Source: Ophiura sarsii (Eukaryota > Echinodermata > Ophiuroidea > Amphilepidida > Ophiuridae). From it: a stretch of DNA of 64,000 nucleotides. The first letter of the stretch is position 1. Each line of letters begins with the position of its first letter. The notes under the pieces are model-generated. The model was not told the origin of the DNA. It made no database searches and saw nothing but the letters and a program-made list of their open reading frames with translations. Position numbers and translations under genes: made by a program. Shown here piece by piece: positions 11,451-23,200 of this stretch. The stretch lies in NCBI GenBank assembly GCA_035610835.1, contig CM069457.1, positions 41,829,319-41,893,318 on the forward strand, written 5' to 3'.

Positions 11451-14395
11451 CTAATAGTTGATAGACATACCATATTGCTGAGAGTAGCCTACAGATGAGA
11501 TAGGAGCAGGTTGAGGCGCGGGTGCTCTTAATAGGGACATGATGCACAGGCATATCAATACACCAACGACAAGGACCGTGACAATGATACCAGCCACTAT
11601 GGCAATTACAACTGCTGCGCTCACTGTGTCCCCGCCGGTTTCGTCTTCGTCGTCGTCTTTAATTGTGACTGTCATAGCGCCCCCTACGATATTCCCCCCG
11701 TCAGACGGTGAGGACAGAGATATCTGGAAGCTTTCGTCTCCTTCAACTTCTTCGTCATTGATGATGTCAATAACTTGATCAACAAACACGGTACCTGCGC
11801 TGAAGACTAATTGGATAGAAGAAAGCGCATGATGATCAGTGCCGTCTTCCGCAGATCCAGATATGGTAGTAATGAATATGGTAGATTGATCAGATGTTTG
11901 TGTACGAAATACTCGTGCGTTGACAAATTTCTCAGATTCGGACACAGTGGTAGAGACTTCATTGAATCGGTAAGCTTGTGGCTGTATAGGCGTAGGCGCG
12001 TTATCATCATCTAAAATAGTGACGGTTGCACCGTCGACTGTTTCACCAGCAGAGTTGATTAATAGCAAGTTAAACGTCTCGTCTCCCGGTTCGTATTCCG
12101 TGTCACCAGCAATCTGAATAAGCACTTCGGTGTAACCTTTGCTACCAAAGTTAAGGGTCAGAGGTCCTATGAACCGGAAGTCTTCATTGATTGTTGCAGA
12201 TCCACTTGTTGCCGTAAGTGAAACAGGTTCAGGGTCATCAGGTGGTATACCAGATCTATCAATGCGGACTTTCAAGTTTGCCGAGGACTCCTCAATTACG
12301 TAATTGTCCAATGAAAACCGATAAGTCACTCCATCGTCGTCGATAATACCAACATAGATATCACTGGTAACCTCATCATTACAGACTGCCTGACTCTGTG
12401 ACGTTATGATAACTCGGAACGACTCGTATACTTCGGCTTGGTTGTCATCAAGGATGTATATGTCAGGTACGTATGCAGTGGTCTGGCCCATAGGAAATCG
12501 CACTATCCCTGAAGTAATCGGCACATAGTCTTCTCCGCCTACCGCGCTTCGGTATAATTGACATGTCGTTACAAAAACACTCGTATCTTTAAGAGCTACG
12601 TCACGGATCATAGGTATTCGTATAGGAGTATTGCCGCCTTCTGTCACAGTAAATGTGTTGTCTTCGAAACGCAAGTTTTCTTCATTGTCCATGATGCTTA
12701 TTGTAGTTGTGTCTATGTCAATATCCGATCCATCAGGTTGCGGGTCGCTAATGGATATCTTGAAAGATTCGATACTCTCGTACAGGGTGTCATCGTTAAT
12801 GTTTATATAGATATTCGCAATGGTCTGTCCAGTGCTAAAATGGAGAGTCGCGGGATTGAACTCCGTGTAATCCCCTAATCCTCCTTTAACGGCACTGTCA
12901 CTCTCGTCACCAATTACGATGTTCACTTGTCCTTCCAGTTCATTGGATCCAATACGTTCCACCGGTATTATCACCGTTTCGGCATCTTCGTTGACTTCGT
13001 AGACAGTTTTCTGGAAAGTGTAAGCGATCTCATTGTCCTTGATGGATATGTCGATACTGCCAACACCACCAGTTGATTGCGTCTGCGCAAACGATACCGC
13101 AAATGTTTCCGTTGACTCCAATTCCTGGTCGTCGTTTATAGTTATAAACGCTTCGGCTTCAACTTGGTACGGTTTGAATATTACAGTAGCGATATCAGGG
13201 TTAAAGTCCTTGCCCGCTACAGCAGTTCCTCCAAATGCTTCTAAACTAATTTCTGCATACTCTCCTGTGTAACCAACCCTTTCGATAGTGACGGTAACTG
13301 TCCCATCTCCTTCTCTAGCTTCAGCATTAGGCCGTTTAAACCGGAAGTAATTAGATGTATCAACGATGGTCACTTCCGCTCGTTTAATCGCTCCCAGGCG
13401 AACGCTTCCGTCGTAAGGCAACGGATCAGCAAGCTCTACGACGAACGTTTCGTTCCCTTCAGTGAATTCATCGGTGTGAATGAGAAATGGCACCTCGATG
13501 AATTCCTGTGCAAATTCAAATTTAACTGTGATGCTTCCCACGGATTGAGCAATAACGGGAGGAAATGTACCGTTTAGAGGACTGGAATAGTCTTCTAGTC
13601 TAGTTGCGTCGCCACCATAATATACAATACGAACCGTCGGATCTTCGAATAGCGATTGTGATCCTATGCGGTTGACACGGACTTTGAAATCCGTATCTCC
13701 TTCGGTTACAGTGAAGTGCGATGCGGAGAAGACTAGAGTTGTTGGATTTGGACACGTTGGGACTAAATAGGCTTGGGTAGCTAAATATGGGTAATCGACG
13801 TTTGCAAATGATGCGGCTGGAGTAAACGTGGGATTTAACCTAGATAATGGTATCTCAAAGATCACACCACCGGTTGTTTGGAGTACATCTATTTCATCAA
13901 TGGCATATAAACGGTCTTCAGGTAAAGATATCCACAAATAAAACCAATCAGTGGCGCATATACCATCATCAAAGTATATAATTGTATTTGTCGCGAGATC
14001 TAAAGTATCGATATCAATTCGCCCAATACTACAACCACCCGCCCAATACAACTTACGAGATACCAGGTCTAATTCAATATGTCTGACCGCAAACCCGTTA
14101 GCTATGTTAACAGCAACTACCATTTCATTACTCAGGGTGCCATCATTGTTTATGTCAGCTCGATACACGTCTTCATAGGCCCAATAGAGTACTTGGTTGT
14201 CTTCATCGATTTCGATGTCGTATTTAATAGTTATGTCACCAACAGTCGTGAATATCAACATCTTATCATCGCCATTTCCATCAAGAGATGTAGACCAAAT
14301 GTTTAATGGATTTAGAACACCAGGCGTAACATCCACATGTATTTCCATCCAATACAACTTCCGATGTGTTTCGTCGATTGTCATAGACACTACAG
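11451..14395 (-). CDS. Gene 1 exon 3 (propeller, Calx-beta 1-6, TM, tail)
   Basis: The large terminal exon opens at acceptor tgttcag/CTGTAGTG and runs 981 codons to a TAG stop at 11453-11451. It encodes four further YWTD-like motifs, the linker VPTCP, six Calx-beta domains, the membrane helix and the tail ending GMSINY. The first Calx-beta carries likely N-glycosylation sequons (NGT, NET). Compared with genes 2 and 3, Calx-beta 2-3 are clearly different here (for example an extra GGLG stretch in Calx-beta 3), while Calx-beta 4-6 are almost the same. Confidence 0.9.
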
Positions 14396-17300
14396 CTGAA
14401 CATAAAATGATACGAGGGTGTTTGTGTTAGAGACGGCATCCAGATTCATACGGATTGAAAAACGTTCGACGCATTGACAAAACGCACTGGCTGTCCGTAC
14501 TAGGGAGTTCTTCATTGCGTTCGATGACCATCGCTAAACACATTTCCCGAAATATCGAATTGACACACGGGGAAGTAAGCAAACAAACGGTGAGAAGTGG
14601 CCTATTGTTATCCGATAATTTGCTTTACTATTGACCAATTACACGCGGACAATATGCTATATCGATCGATCAATACCTATAAGTGGGCAATTACGACGAA
14701 GCAAACATTATTTTTCGTATTGGCGGGTCATTATTTAACTGCATTCCGTTCATTTACACAAAAATGTCCGTTTATCCCATTGCGTTTACCCTCTCCGTTC
14801 GACGGTTTTCAATCCATACCAATCTGGATGCCATCCCTTATGTCTTAGTGAACAGTTTCATTTATACTCGATAAATTTATACCCCATACCAAGTCTAAGG
14901 ATTGATGCCATTTTTTGTGATAATACACATGTTTTTGACATTCCAAACGTTCTTTATATTTTGTAATAGGCTTTTATATTGTTATGCAATAATTCTATGA
15001 TGTGTGCATACAATGTGGATGCATTACAAACATGACAAATGTGTCTTATTGAATGTACAGTGAGGGATGTTATAGGACAACACTCTAGCTCTTTGTCAGC
15101 ATGGCGAAGAAGATCAAATAACTCAGTGAGAACCAAATAACTCAGTGAGGAGTTTTTGTGTGCAAATTGTGAATACTCACAAATAGATAGGGGAAAGGCT
15201 ACAGAGCTACTTCGAAACAATTTCAAGTGCCAGATTCCACCATACAAAGCATAATTAGGAAGAACAAGAAGTTCAACTCAGTAAAAAACATTGAAGGACG
15301 CAGTCGGAAGTCAACGGTGTCCCCTTGTTTGGCAAGAAAAGTATTGCGAAATGCCAACAACAATCCACAGATCACCATCAATACTCTCTTGCACAATCTT
15401 GGCAATTCTTGGACCAAGATAGCATGGCAGACACTCCAGCAGACATTGCACATGAGATGTCTCCATTGAGGCCGACCAAGAAAAACTCTAATCCTGAAAA
15501 GAGACACAGAGAAACTCGTATTGCATCTTAGCCAACCCCAACACTGAGGACCAAAAGCTTGGATTTTTTTCCAGACGTTCTCTTGCAAATGCTAGATGAG
15601 TTCCTCTTTGTCTCTTTTCAGGAGTAGAGTCTTTTTTGGTCGGAGTCCATGGAGAACTCTCGTGTGCAATGTCTGCTGGAGTGTCTGCCTTAATATTTTG
15701 GTCCAAGACTCACCAAGGTTGTTCAGGAGAAAACTGACGGTGATCTGTAGATTGTTGTCGGCCTTTCATCATACTTTTCTTGTCAAACAAGAACACCATT
15801 GCGTCCTTCAAGGTTTTTAACTGAGTTGAACGTCTTGTTCTTCCTAATTATGCTTTGTATGGTGGAATCTGGTACTTGGAGTTGCTTCGAAATAGCTTTG
15901 TAGCCTTTCCCCTATTTGTGAGCATTCACAATATGCACAAACAAAGGTCCTCATTGAGTTCGTTGGTCTTCTTCGCCATGCTGACAAAAGAGCTAGAGGG
16001 TTGTCCTATAATATCCCTCACATTCAATAGGATACATTTGTAATGCATCCACATTGTATGCACACATCATGGAATAATTGCATAACAATATAAAAGCCTA
16101 TCACACAATATAATGAACGTTTTGATTATCAAACACATGTGTATTATCACCAAAAATGGCCACAGTCCTGAGACTTGGTGTGGGGTATGAATAATTTTGG
16201 ACATGCATAAAACACAATTCTTGTTCAATTCTATTGTTATGCAAAAAATGTTGAGCCCAAATAGTATATTGATTTTTACTTGCAAACTAACTATCTTTTG
16301 TGTAAAGCGAAAGTTCCACCACTCATGTCATGTTCACTAAGGTTAGGTTCCCGGGTCATGTACCCATACAGGGTGACCCCAAAAAATTAGGACTCTGTTT
16401 CATGACGGTGTCATTCTTATCATAATCATTGGACCATGACCAATTTAGTCTCAATGTAAAGCCCAATTCATTATTATACTATCCTGAAAATATGAGATCA
16501 ATCCGATGAAAAATAAGAAAACTAGCGTACTTAGTGTAAACCATGTCATTTACTGGTTTGTACAATGGGAATTCACACAGTTACAGTCGAGTAACATGAA
16601 AGTGCTCGACTTGTACCTCAATGATCCATCCACACAGTGGGTTCGAGAACTGTTTATTAAAACTTCTTTAATTTACACAGAATATGCCTGCGTCTGTTTT
16701 GCGGATTTGTTAAAGCAAGTATTGATTTGTGCCAGAATTAAATGGATTACCAAACTAAACTTTACTATTGACTGATAGATTATTTACTATGTTGACAAAT
16801 ATTATAACGTATTGAAACGTAAACCATGTTATTTACTGGTCTGTGCATGTAGATCCCATTGTACAAACCAGTAAATGACATGGTTTACCCAAAGTACGCT
16901 AGTTTTCTTATTTTGCATCGGATTGATCTTATATTTTCAGGATATCATAATAATTAATTGGGCTTTACATTGTGACTAAATTGGTCATGGTCCAATCATT
17001 ATAATAAGAATTACACCGTCATGAAACGGAGTCCTAATTTGTTTGGGTCAACCTGTATATACGCATGCTCGAGTGCGTCAGTCACCAACGAATTGATTTC
17101 ATTAAGTAATTGAAAACTAGTTTTAATTGACTTGAAAACACTTTTTAAAAATACATATTTATAGGTGTATCAATCTGGGAAGGCGCGGTAGGGCTATTGC
17201 TTAAAAAGAGGTTTAATTACTAAATCAGATCAATTACTCACTATGGTATTCGAGCATGTTTATATAGTGTTCGAATTGATTTGATTTAGTAATTGAAACT

Positions 17301-20300
17301 CTATTAAGAATGTAGGCCTGTTATTATCGGGTTGTCATATTCACTAAGGTGCGGTTCTCGGTCATGTACCCTATATAAACATGCTCGACTGCGTCAGTCA
17401 CAAATGAATTGAATTGATTTAGAAACTAAAAACACAGGTGTGGTGCTCTGGTCAGGTGGTAGGACAGTCATTTACTGAACTTGATTTGTTTTCTTCAAAT
17501 GATTTGATTTAGTATCGCTTTAAGCAATGTTAACGCTAATTATGATAATAAGAGCTAATTGCGCGATTAGCAGCTAGTATGCTAATTAGCGCTAATAGTG
17601 TTATGAGCATCAAGCATGCTAATTAGCGCTAATAGTGTTATTAGCATCAAGCATGCTAATTAACGTTTATAGCGTTATTAGCGCTAATTGCACATTTTCC
17701 ATATAAGAAGTTTTTGTCGTTTTAAAAATATAAACGCAAATGATATAAATTAGCGATAATTACGTTATTAGCTCGAATGATGCTCATTAGCGCTAATAAC
17801 GCTAATAACATCAACAGTGCTAGCACGTATTAGCGTTATCAGCGCTTATTGCACGTTTGAGCGGTGTTAACGCAAATGATGCCAATCGGCGTTAATTAGC
17901 GTTATTAATATCAGTGGAGCTAATTAGCACTAATAGCGATATTAAAGCACACAACAATGAAAGCTAATGCGCTAAAAAGCCAATCCCGCACCTTCTACGT
18001 TTATATGCGTACGCCAATAGGGGTATCAAAATAGTGGTTCTGGTTTAGGCCTACGCGATGTATGGTCCATTGCAGACATGCGTGGACGCGTATGTGTACC
18101 CGTTTGGTATGCTGACTCCCCTCCCCTCGGCAATCTACAATTTCAACTTATACCAATTACTTGTTTCAACTTAACAAGCATTAAAGGCATATTATGCGAT
18201 CTTTTCCAGGGGAAGCCCTTTATCCTTGGTTTTTTTAAAGCTGATTTTCTTGCAGATTTACATTTCTGATCATAAATCATAAATATATTTTGAGTTACAG
18301 GGTGATACGATTCCTGATTAGTAATTAGGAATCAATATAGAGGGCGTCCCATGGAAAATATCGCATAATATGCCTTTAAAGCACCTGGTTAGTTATTTGT
18401 TTGTGTTAGGTTAAAATTACCAGCTGGATCTGCAGTTGCAGCTGATCCCCTAACGAATGCATTCTGTGCAGACGTTGTAGCGATGAGCCCACTGGCGGGC
18501 TCATTGTTTATTGTCTGTCGTTTGATAAAATCGAATCGCTGGAGGCCACCCATGTCCAAATCAACCTCAGTCCAATAAACAGTAGCAGTAGCCCGATCAA
18601 AAGTTATCGTATTATACCATTGGCCGAATGGTTGGCCAAACGGTGATCTTATAATAAGCGAAAAATCCGCCGGTGAGGTAGCCCCAGGAAACGGAGCAAT
18701 ATATATGTCTCGTGAATTGTCTTTTTCGTCGGATAATAACAATATTCCACCTGATAAGAAAGTTTAAAAAATGAATAACACACGACTGTATAACGGAGCT
18801 GATATTTTCTTAAAGGTGTCTTTTTATTTACGAAACAAGGAGTCATTTTGCTATGAACATTTAAATGTAAACTATATTTGGTCATATTAAAAGTTGGTGT
18901 AAAAAAAGTTACACTCTGTAAATTGAGAGAAAATTCACCAATTTTGATTCAAATCCACATAATTTGTATTGTATTCATCCGATCTACAAGGATACCAGAT
19001 ATGTAAATACCAAGTGATATTATACAGGGTGTGCATTAATTATACAGGGTGTAACATAAGAAAAACACATTTTGTTACTAGTTTTGATATACCCAGGTTT
19101 ATTGATTGCTAAAGTATTATATTAAAAACAAGTATAGTAGTAAGAAGGCAGGATGTAGGGCTTTAATTCAGAAAAGTAAATCGACCAATCGTCCTCCGTT
19201 TAAATATACAAGTGGCCAAAATCATGTATATAAAATAATGGAAAACAATGCTTTATATAGACAAAATAAATTCTATTTTGAGTTTTGCGGCAGTAATTAT
19301 GTTTTGAACCATTGGGATAGATGTAGAAAGACAATCATAGCAGAATTTAGTTGACAACAATTTAATATATAGGGTGATAAAATGTAGAGTGGGACAATTC
19401 CAAGAGAAGATACCTCTAAAGTCTATAATTTTGGACTTGATAACCGCTTGATTGCTGTGCAATTGCTGTGCTGGAGTAGACTATTTCAGATCTATACATT
19501 TCAAATCATTACATCAAGCTGGATACCATCTTATTATAATATTCAGGGTGTCAATAAAAACATAACTAAATGGCCAATTGTATGATTTATGATCATTTTC
19601 TAATTTTGTATTTACACACATTTTGAAAAACAACATTCTTTTGATACCAAGTATACAATGAGAGTCGTAATTGCCGCAATTTAAAAAGTCCAAATGCTCA
19701 CTATCAGGAATTATAACTGCATCTTGCATCAAGTAAGTTTCTAATCATATATTTATACACAATTAAATGGTATCCATTGCAACTTTCCATTGCAACTTTT
19801 GCAATATATCAATTATTCTTGATTTAATTAATTAAGTAATTAGTCAATAGTGATAATTAATAAGAATGCAATATAATTGTTGCATTCAATTATAACCGAT
19901 GTGGAATAATACTACTTAAATACGTTTTAACACACATAAACCTGTTAAAAGCACCTGCAAAACCGGACTAATTAGCACTTAATTAAGCAATTATTGAAAT
20001 TGATTTTGGTGACAAATGATATATTATCAGATATGTGTGTTATTTGTTTTTTAGTTTAGTTTAGTTTTATTTCCAAGTGCATGAGGCCATCGGCCCAAAT
20101 ACACAAAATATTGTAATATAAATATACAGTAACATTGATAATAAAGTGCTCAACAAAAGAAAGTCATACACTTTGTTTAGGTCCTTTAAGGGGTGTCTAT
20201 GTTGGTCAGATATTACAATTCAGTGCTTCGGACAAAAATGAGATATTAGCACAGGAGAAACCTGCTAAGTCTCCGCTTTAAAATGCTTTTTGTTTGAAGT

Positions 20301-20871
20301 AAATTGGATTTTCGGTTCTGACGTTATGGTTAATTGAGTTTCGGGTGTCTCAAAATATCGGTGGTGTTTTGTATACATTTGTATGTAGAAAACGCTCACC
20401 CTACGATTTTAAGCATTTTCAGTTTTAATTATTTTGGTAATGACATAAATTCGACTATTATGTATCAAAACGACCAAAATCAAAACCTACAGGTATGTAC
20501 ACAACACTTGGTTATGACATGAATTCGACTGTTATTTATCAAAACGAACAAAATCAAAACTTAAATTCGTCATGACATGACATAAATTCGACTATTATTT
20601 ATCAAAACGACCAAAATCATAACCTACTTGTACAGTTCTGTGCCACACTACACTTGGTTATGACATGAATTCGACTATATTTATCAAAACCTACATGTTC
20701 TACAGTACACAACACTTCATTATTTATATACGTGTACATGTATATTCATGACATGCATTCGACTGTATTTATCAAAACAAACCCATATCCAAACTTACCT
20801 GTACAGTTCTGGGCCAGACAGCAATTGGTTATTAGAACGGCAAGTACAATGACGCACAGTAATATGTCCAT
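11451..20871 (-). CDS. Gene 1: secreted-signal / YWTD propeller / six Calx-beta / transmembrane protein
   Basis: The three-exon coding sequence is the join of 20871-20799, 18750-18421 and 14395-11451, giving about 1115 residues with no internal stop. Residues 1-20 form a signal peptide. Residues 25-350 form an LDL-receptor class B (YWTD) beta-propeller, with YWTD-like motifs near 83 (YWTE), 149 (YWME), 205 (YWAY), 251 (YWAG) and 298 (YAID). Six Calx-beta domains follow at about 354-480, 483-588, 592-704, 707-822, 825-932 and 942-1050, most ending in acidic D-D-x-E turns typical of the family's calcium sites. A hydrophobic helix spans about 1060-1090, followed by a roughly 25-residue tail with prolines and three tyrosines. 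In known families Calx-beta repeats serve in calcium-dependent adhesion or matrix proteins and YWTD propellers bind protein ligands. An adhesion or recognition receptor is therefore inferred, with the ligand unknown. The first member of a tandem trio; its start has a good Kozak context (A at -3, G at +4). Confidence 0.87.
14882..16185. mobile_element. Tc1 foldback element made of two transposase 5' halves
   Basis: It is flanked by TA on both sides, with ends CCCCATACCAAGTCT and CCCCACACCAAGTCT in inverted orientation. The left half carries, on the plus strand from about 15100, the N-terminal helix-turn-helix part of a Tc1-type transposase (an ATGGCGAAGAAGA start, then PDSTIQSIIRKNKKF, GRSRKSTVSP and NNNPQITI). 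The right half carries the same region in reverse, reading inward from about 15980. The catalytic DDE part is absent from both halves and both are broken by stops, so the element is non-autonomous. Gene 2 has the same element at 34098-35261. Confidence 0.75.
16369..17055. mobile_element. 687-bp mariner-type foldback element
   Basis: The inverted ends CAGGGTGACCCCAAAAAATT and CAGGTTGACCCAAACAAATT are each preceded by TA. The element is largely self-complementary (for example aaaccatgtcatttactggt appears in both orientations). A related copy in the opposite orientation lies at about 53405-53971 in gene 3 intron 2, and another at about 35439-36115 in gene 2. Confidence 0.7.
17520..17975. repeat. 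GCTAAT/ATTAGC palindromic tract in intron 2
   Basis: About 450 bases are dense in gctaattagcgctaat, gttattagc and related words in both orientations. A unit of about 44 bp (ending tagcatcaagcatgctaatt) is repeated once more here than in gene 2 (36520-36912). It is low-complexity, strongly self-complementary DNA with many TAAT cores. Confidence 0.75.
18185..18375. mobile_element. 191-bp MITE at a TTAA target next to exon 2
   Basis: The inverted ends AGGCATATTATGCGAT are separated by unrelated DNA and flanked by TTAA on both sides (18181-18184, 18376-18379). It lies 45 bp inside intron 2 from the exon 2 donor. Gene 2 has the same element (37128-37311). Gene 3 has the empty site (gtgctttaatattt near 60425). 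A lone end of the same family occurs at about 7935-7975. Confidence 0.75.
18421..18750 (-). CDS. Gene 1 exon 2 (first propeller blades)
   Basis: The acceptor is a pyrimidine-rich tract ending ttatcag, directly before GTGGAATATTG. The donor reads AGCTG/gtaatt. The exon encodes a typical LDLR class B opening (ILLLSDE, then IYIAP, then TVYWTEVDLD). It starts in phase 1 and ends in phase 1. Reading past the donor meets a stop within about 25 codons, so the donor is required. Confidence 0.85.
18751..20798 (-). other. Gene 1 intron 1
   Basis: The 2.05-kb phase-1 intron contains mariner-like end fragments (tacagggtgt at about 19024, 19043 and 19545) and the exon-1-derived tandem repeat at 20440-20798. 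No further exon is apparent; the joined frame needs none. Confidence 0.75.
20440..20798 (-). repeat. Tandem repeats derived from the exon 1/intron 1 junction (gene 1)
   Basis: About five degenerate units of roughly 70-100 bp contain gacatgaattcgactatt, atcaaaacgaccaaaatc and a stretch resembling codons 14-24 of exon 1 with the donor. The clearest unit, at about 20625-20665, reads ctacttgtacagttctgtgc. See the matching arrays in genes 2 and 3. Confidence 0.7.
20799..20871 (-). CDS. Gene 1 exon 1 (signal peptide)
   Basis: This exon encodes 24 residues plus one base, beginning MDILLCVIVLAVL and ending AQNCT. It is a hydrophobic signal peptide with likely cleavage after CCLA. The donor reads ACAG/gtaagt. 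The single left-over G joins the GT at the start of exon 2 to make glycine, so the intron is phase 1. The same exon with the same 73-bp length occurs in genes 2 and 3, which supports it strongly although it is too short to stand out as an open frame. Confidence 0.85.
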
Positions 20872-22215
20872 TTTGACAAGATCCATCTACTAGTAAATAT
20901 AATTTAAATCTACTGACCGCGCCACACTTCAAAGATGTTCAAATGTACTAAGAAAAAGACAAGTTCGGGGAGGTTTTACCATTTTGTTTGTCAGTGAACT
21001 AAGGGCAAGGCCTGTGTTGCTACTTATTCTGAAGGTAAAATTAATTAATTGAATTGAACTTTAGCTAGGTGATTAAGTTTTGTTTTGAAGATGTGCGGTC
21101 AATATTGTGCACGTTACACTAGGCCTAACCAGACGTGACGTCCAGCAGTACCGTCCACGGTCAACGTTAAATATGACCATGATAATTATAATAGGACTCG
21201 TTTCTTCATGCCTTTCCGTATTTTACACACGGCCCCTGCGAGGGTGCTCAAACGTATTAAAGACAGGGAAAAATACAGTTCAGAAAGTGTGCGCTGATAA
21301 ACTGCTGTTTCAATAGATAGATAGGAACCCTGAAATGTAATAATTGCGCTGGATAGAGATATGGATGAAGCAGATGCGGTGAGTGGTGCTGATAATTTCG
21401 ATGTGATCTACATTCAAATCATTAAATGTTAAATGGTAGACGGCGAATTAAGTCGTACGGTTTCAGATGCTAGTTGGTACAATGTATTACGTGGGTGCAA
21501 AAAAAACTGTATCTCTCAGTGCCCCTTTAATGAAAAAGCGTTGTTTAACTCCTTACAATGTGTATGAACAGAAAAGTGTAGGTAAATGCGCTGCTTCGGG
21601 AGGGTTGGGAGAATATAGCTGGTTATCATTTTAAAATGGCCACCAAAATAGTTAAATTTTCGAAAAGTCATATGTTTGCCATAAATTGACATACAAAGTA
21701 TAGGAATAATTCTATACCCTTTTAGGATTTATTATCAACCTGTTTGTACTATAACATACCTCAAATCCAATATGGCGGCCATCGTGGGGAGGGCAAAATA
21801 TGGCGGAAAAAATAGGTACAATTGAAGACAAATATTGGCCGTATATGATATTATATTTGTTGCAGAATGTGTTATTTTATTTTAATAGATTATAGGATCA
21901 ATATATTCAGGAATAAGAGCAGCTTGCTCCCTGCGACTATTTTGTACTTGTACCACCTTCATTGACCTTGACCATGACGAATTTTATTTACTTCTATGAT
22001 CAGTTCCAAATTGGCGAGAAATACTCGGTTCTTATCTCTCGCGCCCAAAAGTAGTCAGAATACGCGCGTGATGTTGGCAATATGCATTTGATGCACATTG
22101 CTTCCGAAATAATTCGCCGCTGTAAGAAGGCTCGCCAATTCGGATAAAACTAAAACTATAGTAATCTTGCATGGGCATTTGATAGTCCGTCGAGAAGTCC
22201 CACTCGCCCAGTGAA

Positions 22216-23200
22216 GTAGAGACAGTACAATTGCGAGGAAACGGTAATAGGATGTTAATAGGATGTTACGGAGACGTTATGAGACCGTCAACACGTTAAC
22301 AGAATGTTACCCAGGGGTTATGTGGCAGGTACCGTGCAAACCCGTACGGTGTCACACTGCGAGCATCCGGTGAGAGTCCGTTCCGCGGACGGTTATCCAG
22401 GCGGCATGCGCCCGTTTCAGCCGGCATCCACTACTCTAAATATGGACAAACCCATCCATTATCACACAATAGCCGGGCAACCACAACTAAATGTCATCTT
22501 TTAGCAGCCCGTCGCTGAGATGGTCGACGTCCACCACCGTTCATCACCGCTCTGCGAACGGGCGCGCCGTCCTTATAAGGTCCTCATACCTGGCTCTCAC
22601 CGTTCGCCGCCGCCTTTACTCAACCGGCAGGAGTTCTGAGCATGCCCGTCGCTGAGATGGTCGACGTCCACAACTGTCCATCACTGCTTTGCGAACGGGC
22701 GCGAAACGGGTGCACCGTCCTTATAAGGTCCTTATTCCGGGCTCTCACCGTTCGCCGCCGCTTTTACTCACACGGCAGAAGAAATTCCTGCCAGGCGCGG
22801 ATGGCCGGCTAAGTCCACTGAACGTATTCAAACAGACCGGAAACGGTCCACCGTGTGTCCTCACCGTGTGCCGCCGCCGCACCAATTTTTCACACGGTAA
22901 GGGACCACCCAGCTCACACGGCTACATGTGACAAATACAGAGAAGTCCAGAATGCAAGTGAAGCGGCGAGATTGAGCGCTCAGTTTATAAAAAATGCGGT
23001 ATGATGACGTCATCAAGACGGTTCGGCCGATACTCAGGCGTTCCGGCCAGTGAGGAGGTGGTATAAGCCCGGTACCAGGTCGGTGAGGACCAGGTATAGA
23101 CCGGGTATAGAACGGTATGGACCCGGTGCCAAAAAGAAATCAATGCGGCCGTTGACATTGTTTGCTGATTGTTCACCGTGTTGGACTCTGTTGTTTTTCG
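22216..23200. mobile_element. GC-rich element with internal tandem repeats, ends missing
   Basis: This abrupt GC-rich island contains a duplicated block of about 140-150 bp (cccgtcgctgagatggt...cttataaggtcct) and runs of ccgtgtgccgccgcc. The more complete copy at 42743-43933 has inverted ends. This copy lacks both ends, probably by deletion. Confidence 0.55.

Larger units (their letters stand above)
14396..18420 (-). other. Gene 1 intron 2
   Basis: The 4.0-kb intron runs between donor AGCTG/gtaatt and acceptor tgttcag. It holds a Tc1 foldback (14882-16185), a mariner-type foldback (16369-17055), a GCTAAT-rich palindromic tract (17520-17975) and a TTAA MITE (18185-18375). The remainder shows no exon-like frame. 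Confidence 0.75.

Noticed and set aside
12558..12878. Open frames opposite exon 3 (also 31789-32091 and 49807-50355)
   Set aside because: They are antisense shadows of conserved Calx-beta coding sequence and recur only because exon 3 is repeated.
15223..15706. Minus-strand open frames of 121 and 72 codons
   Set aside because: They are antisense or rearranged readings of Tc1 transposase fragments in the foldback element.
21107..21316. 69-codon open frame conserved at 40074-40283
   Set aside because: The whole intergenic region is a recent duplicate, so conservation carries no coding signal; there is no family similarity.
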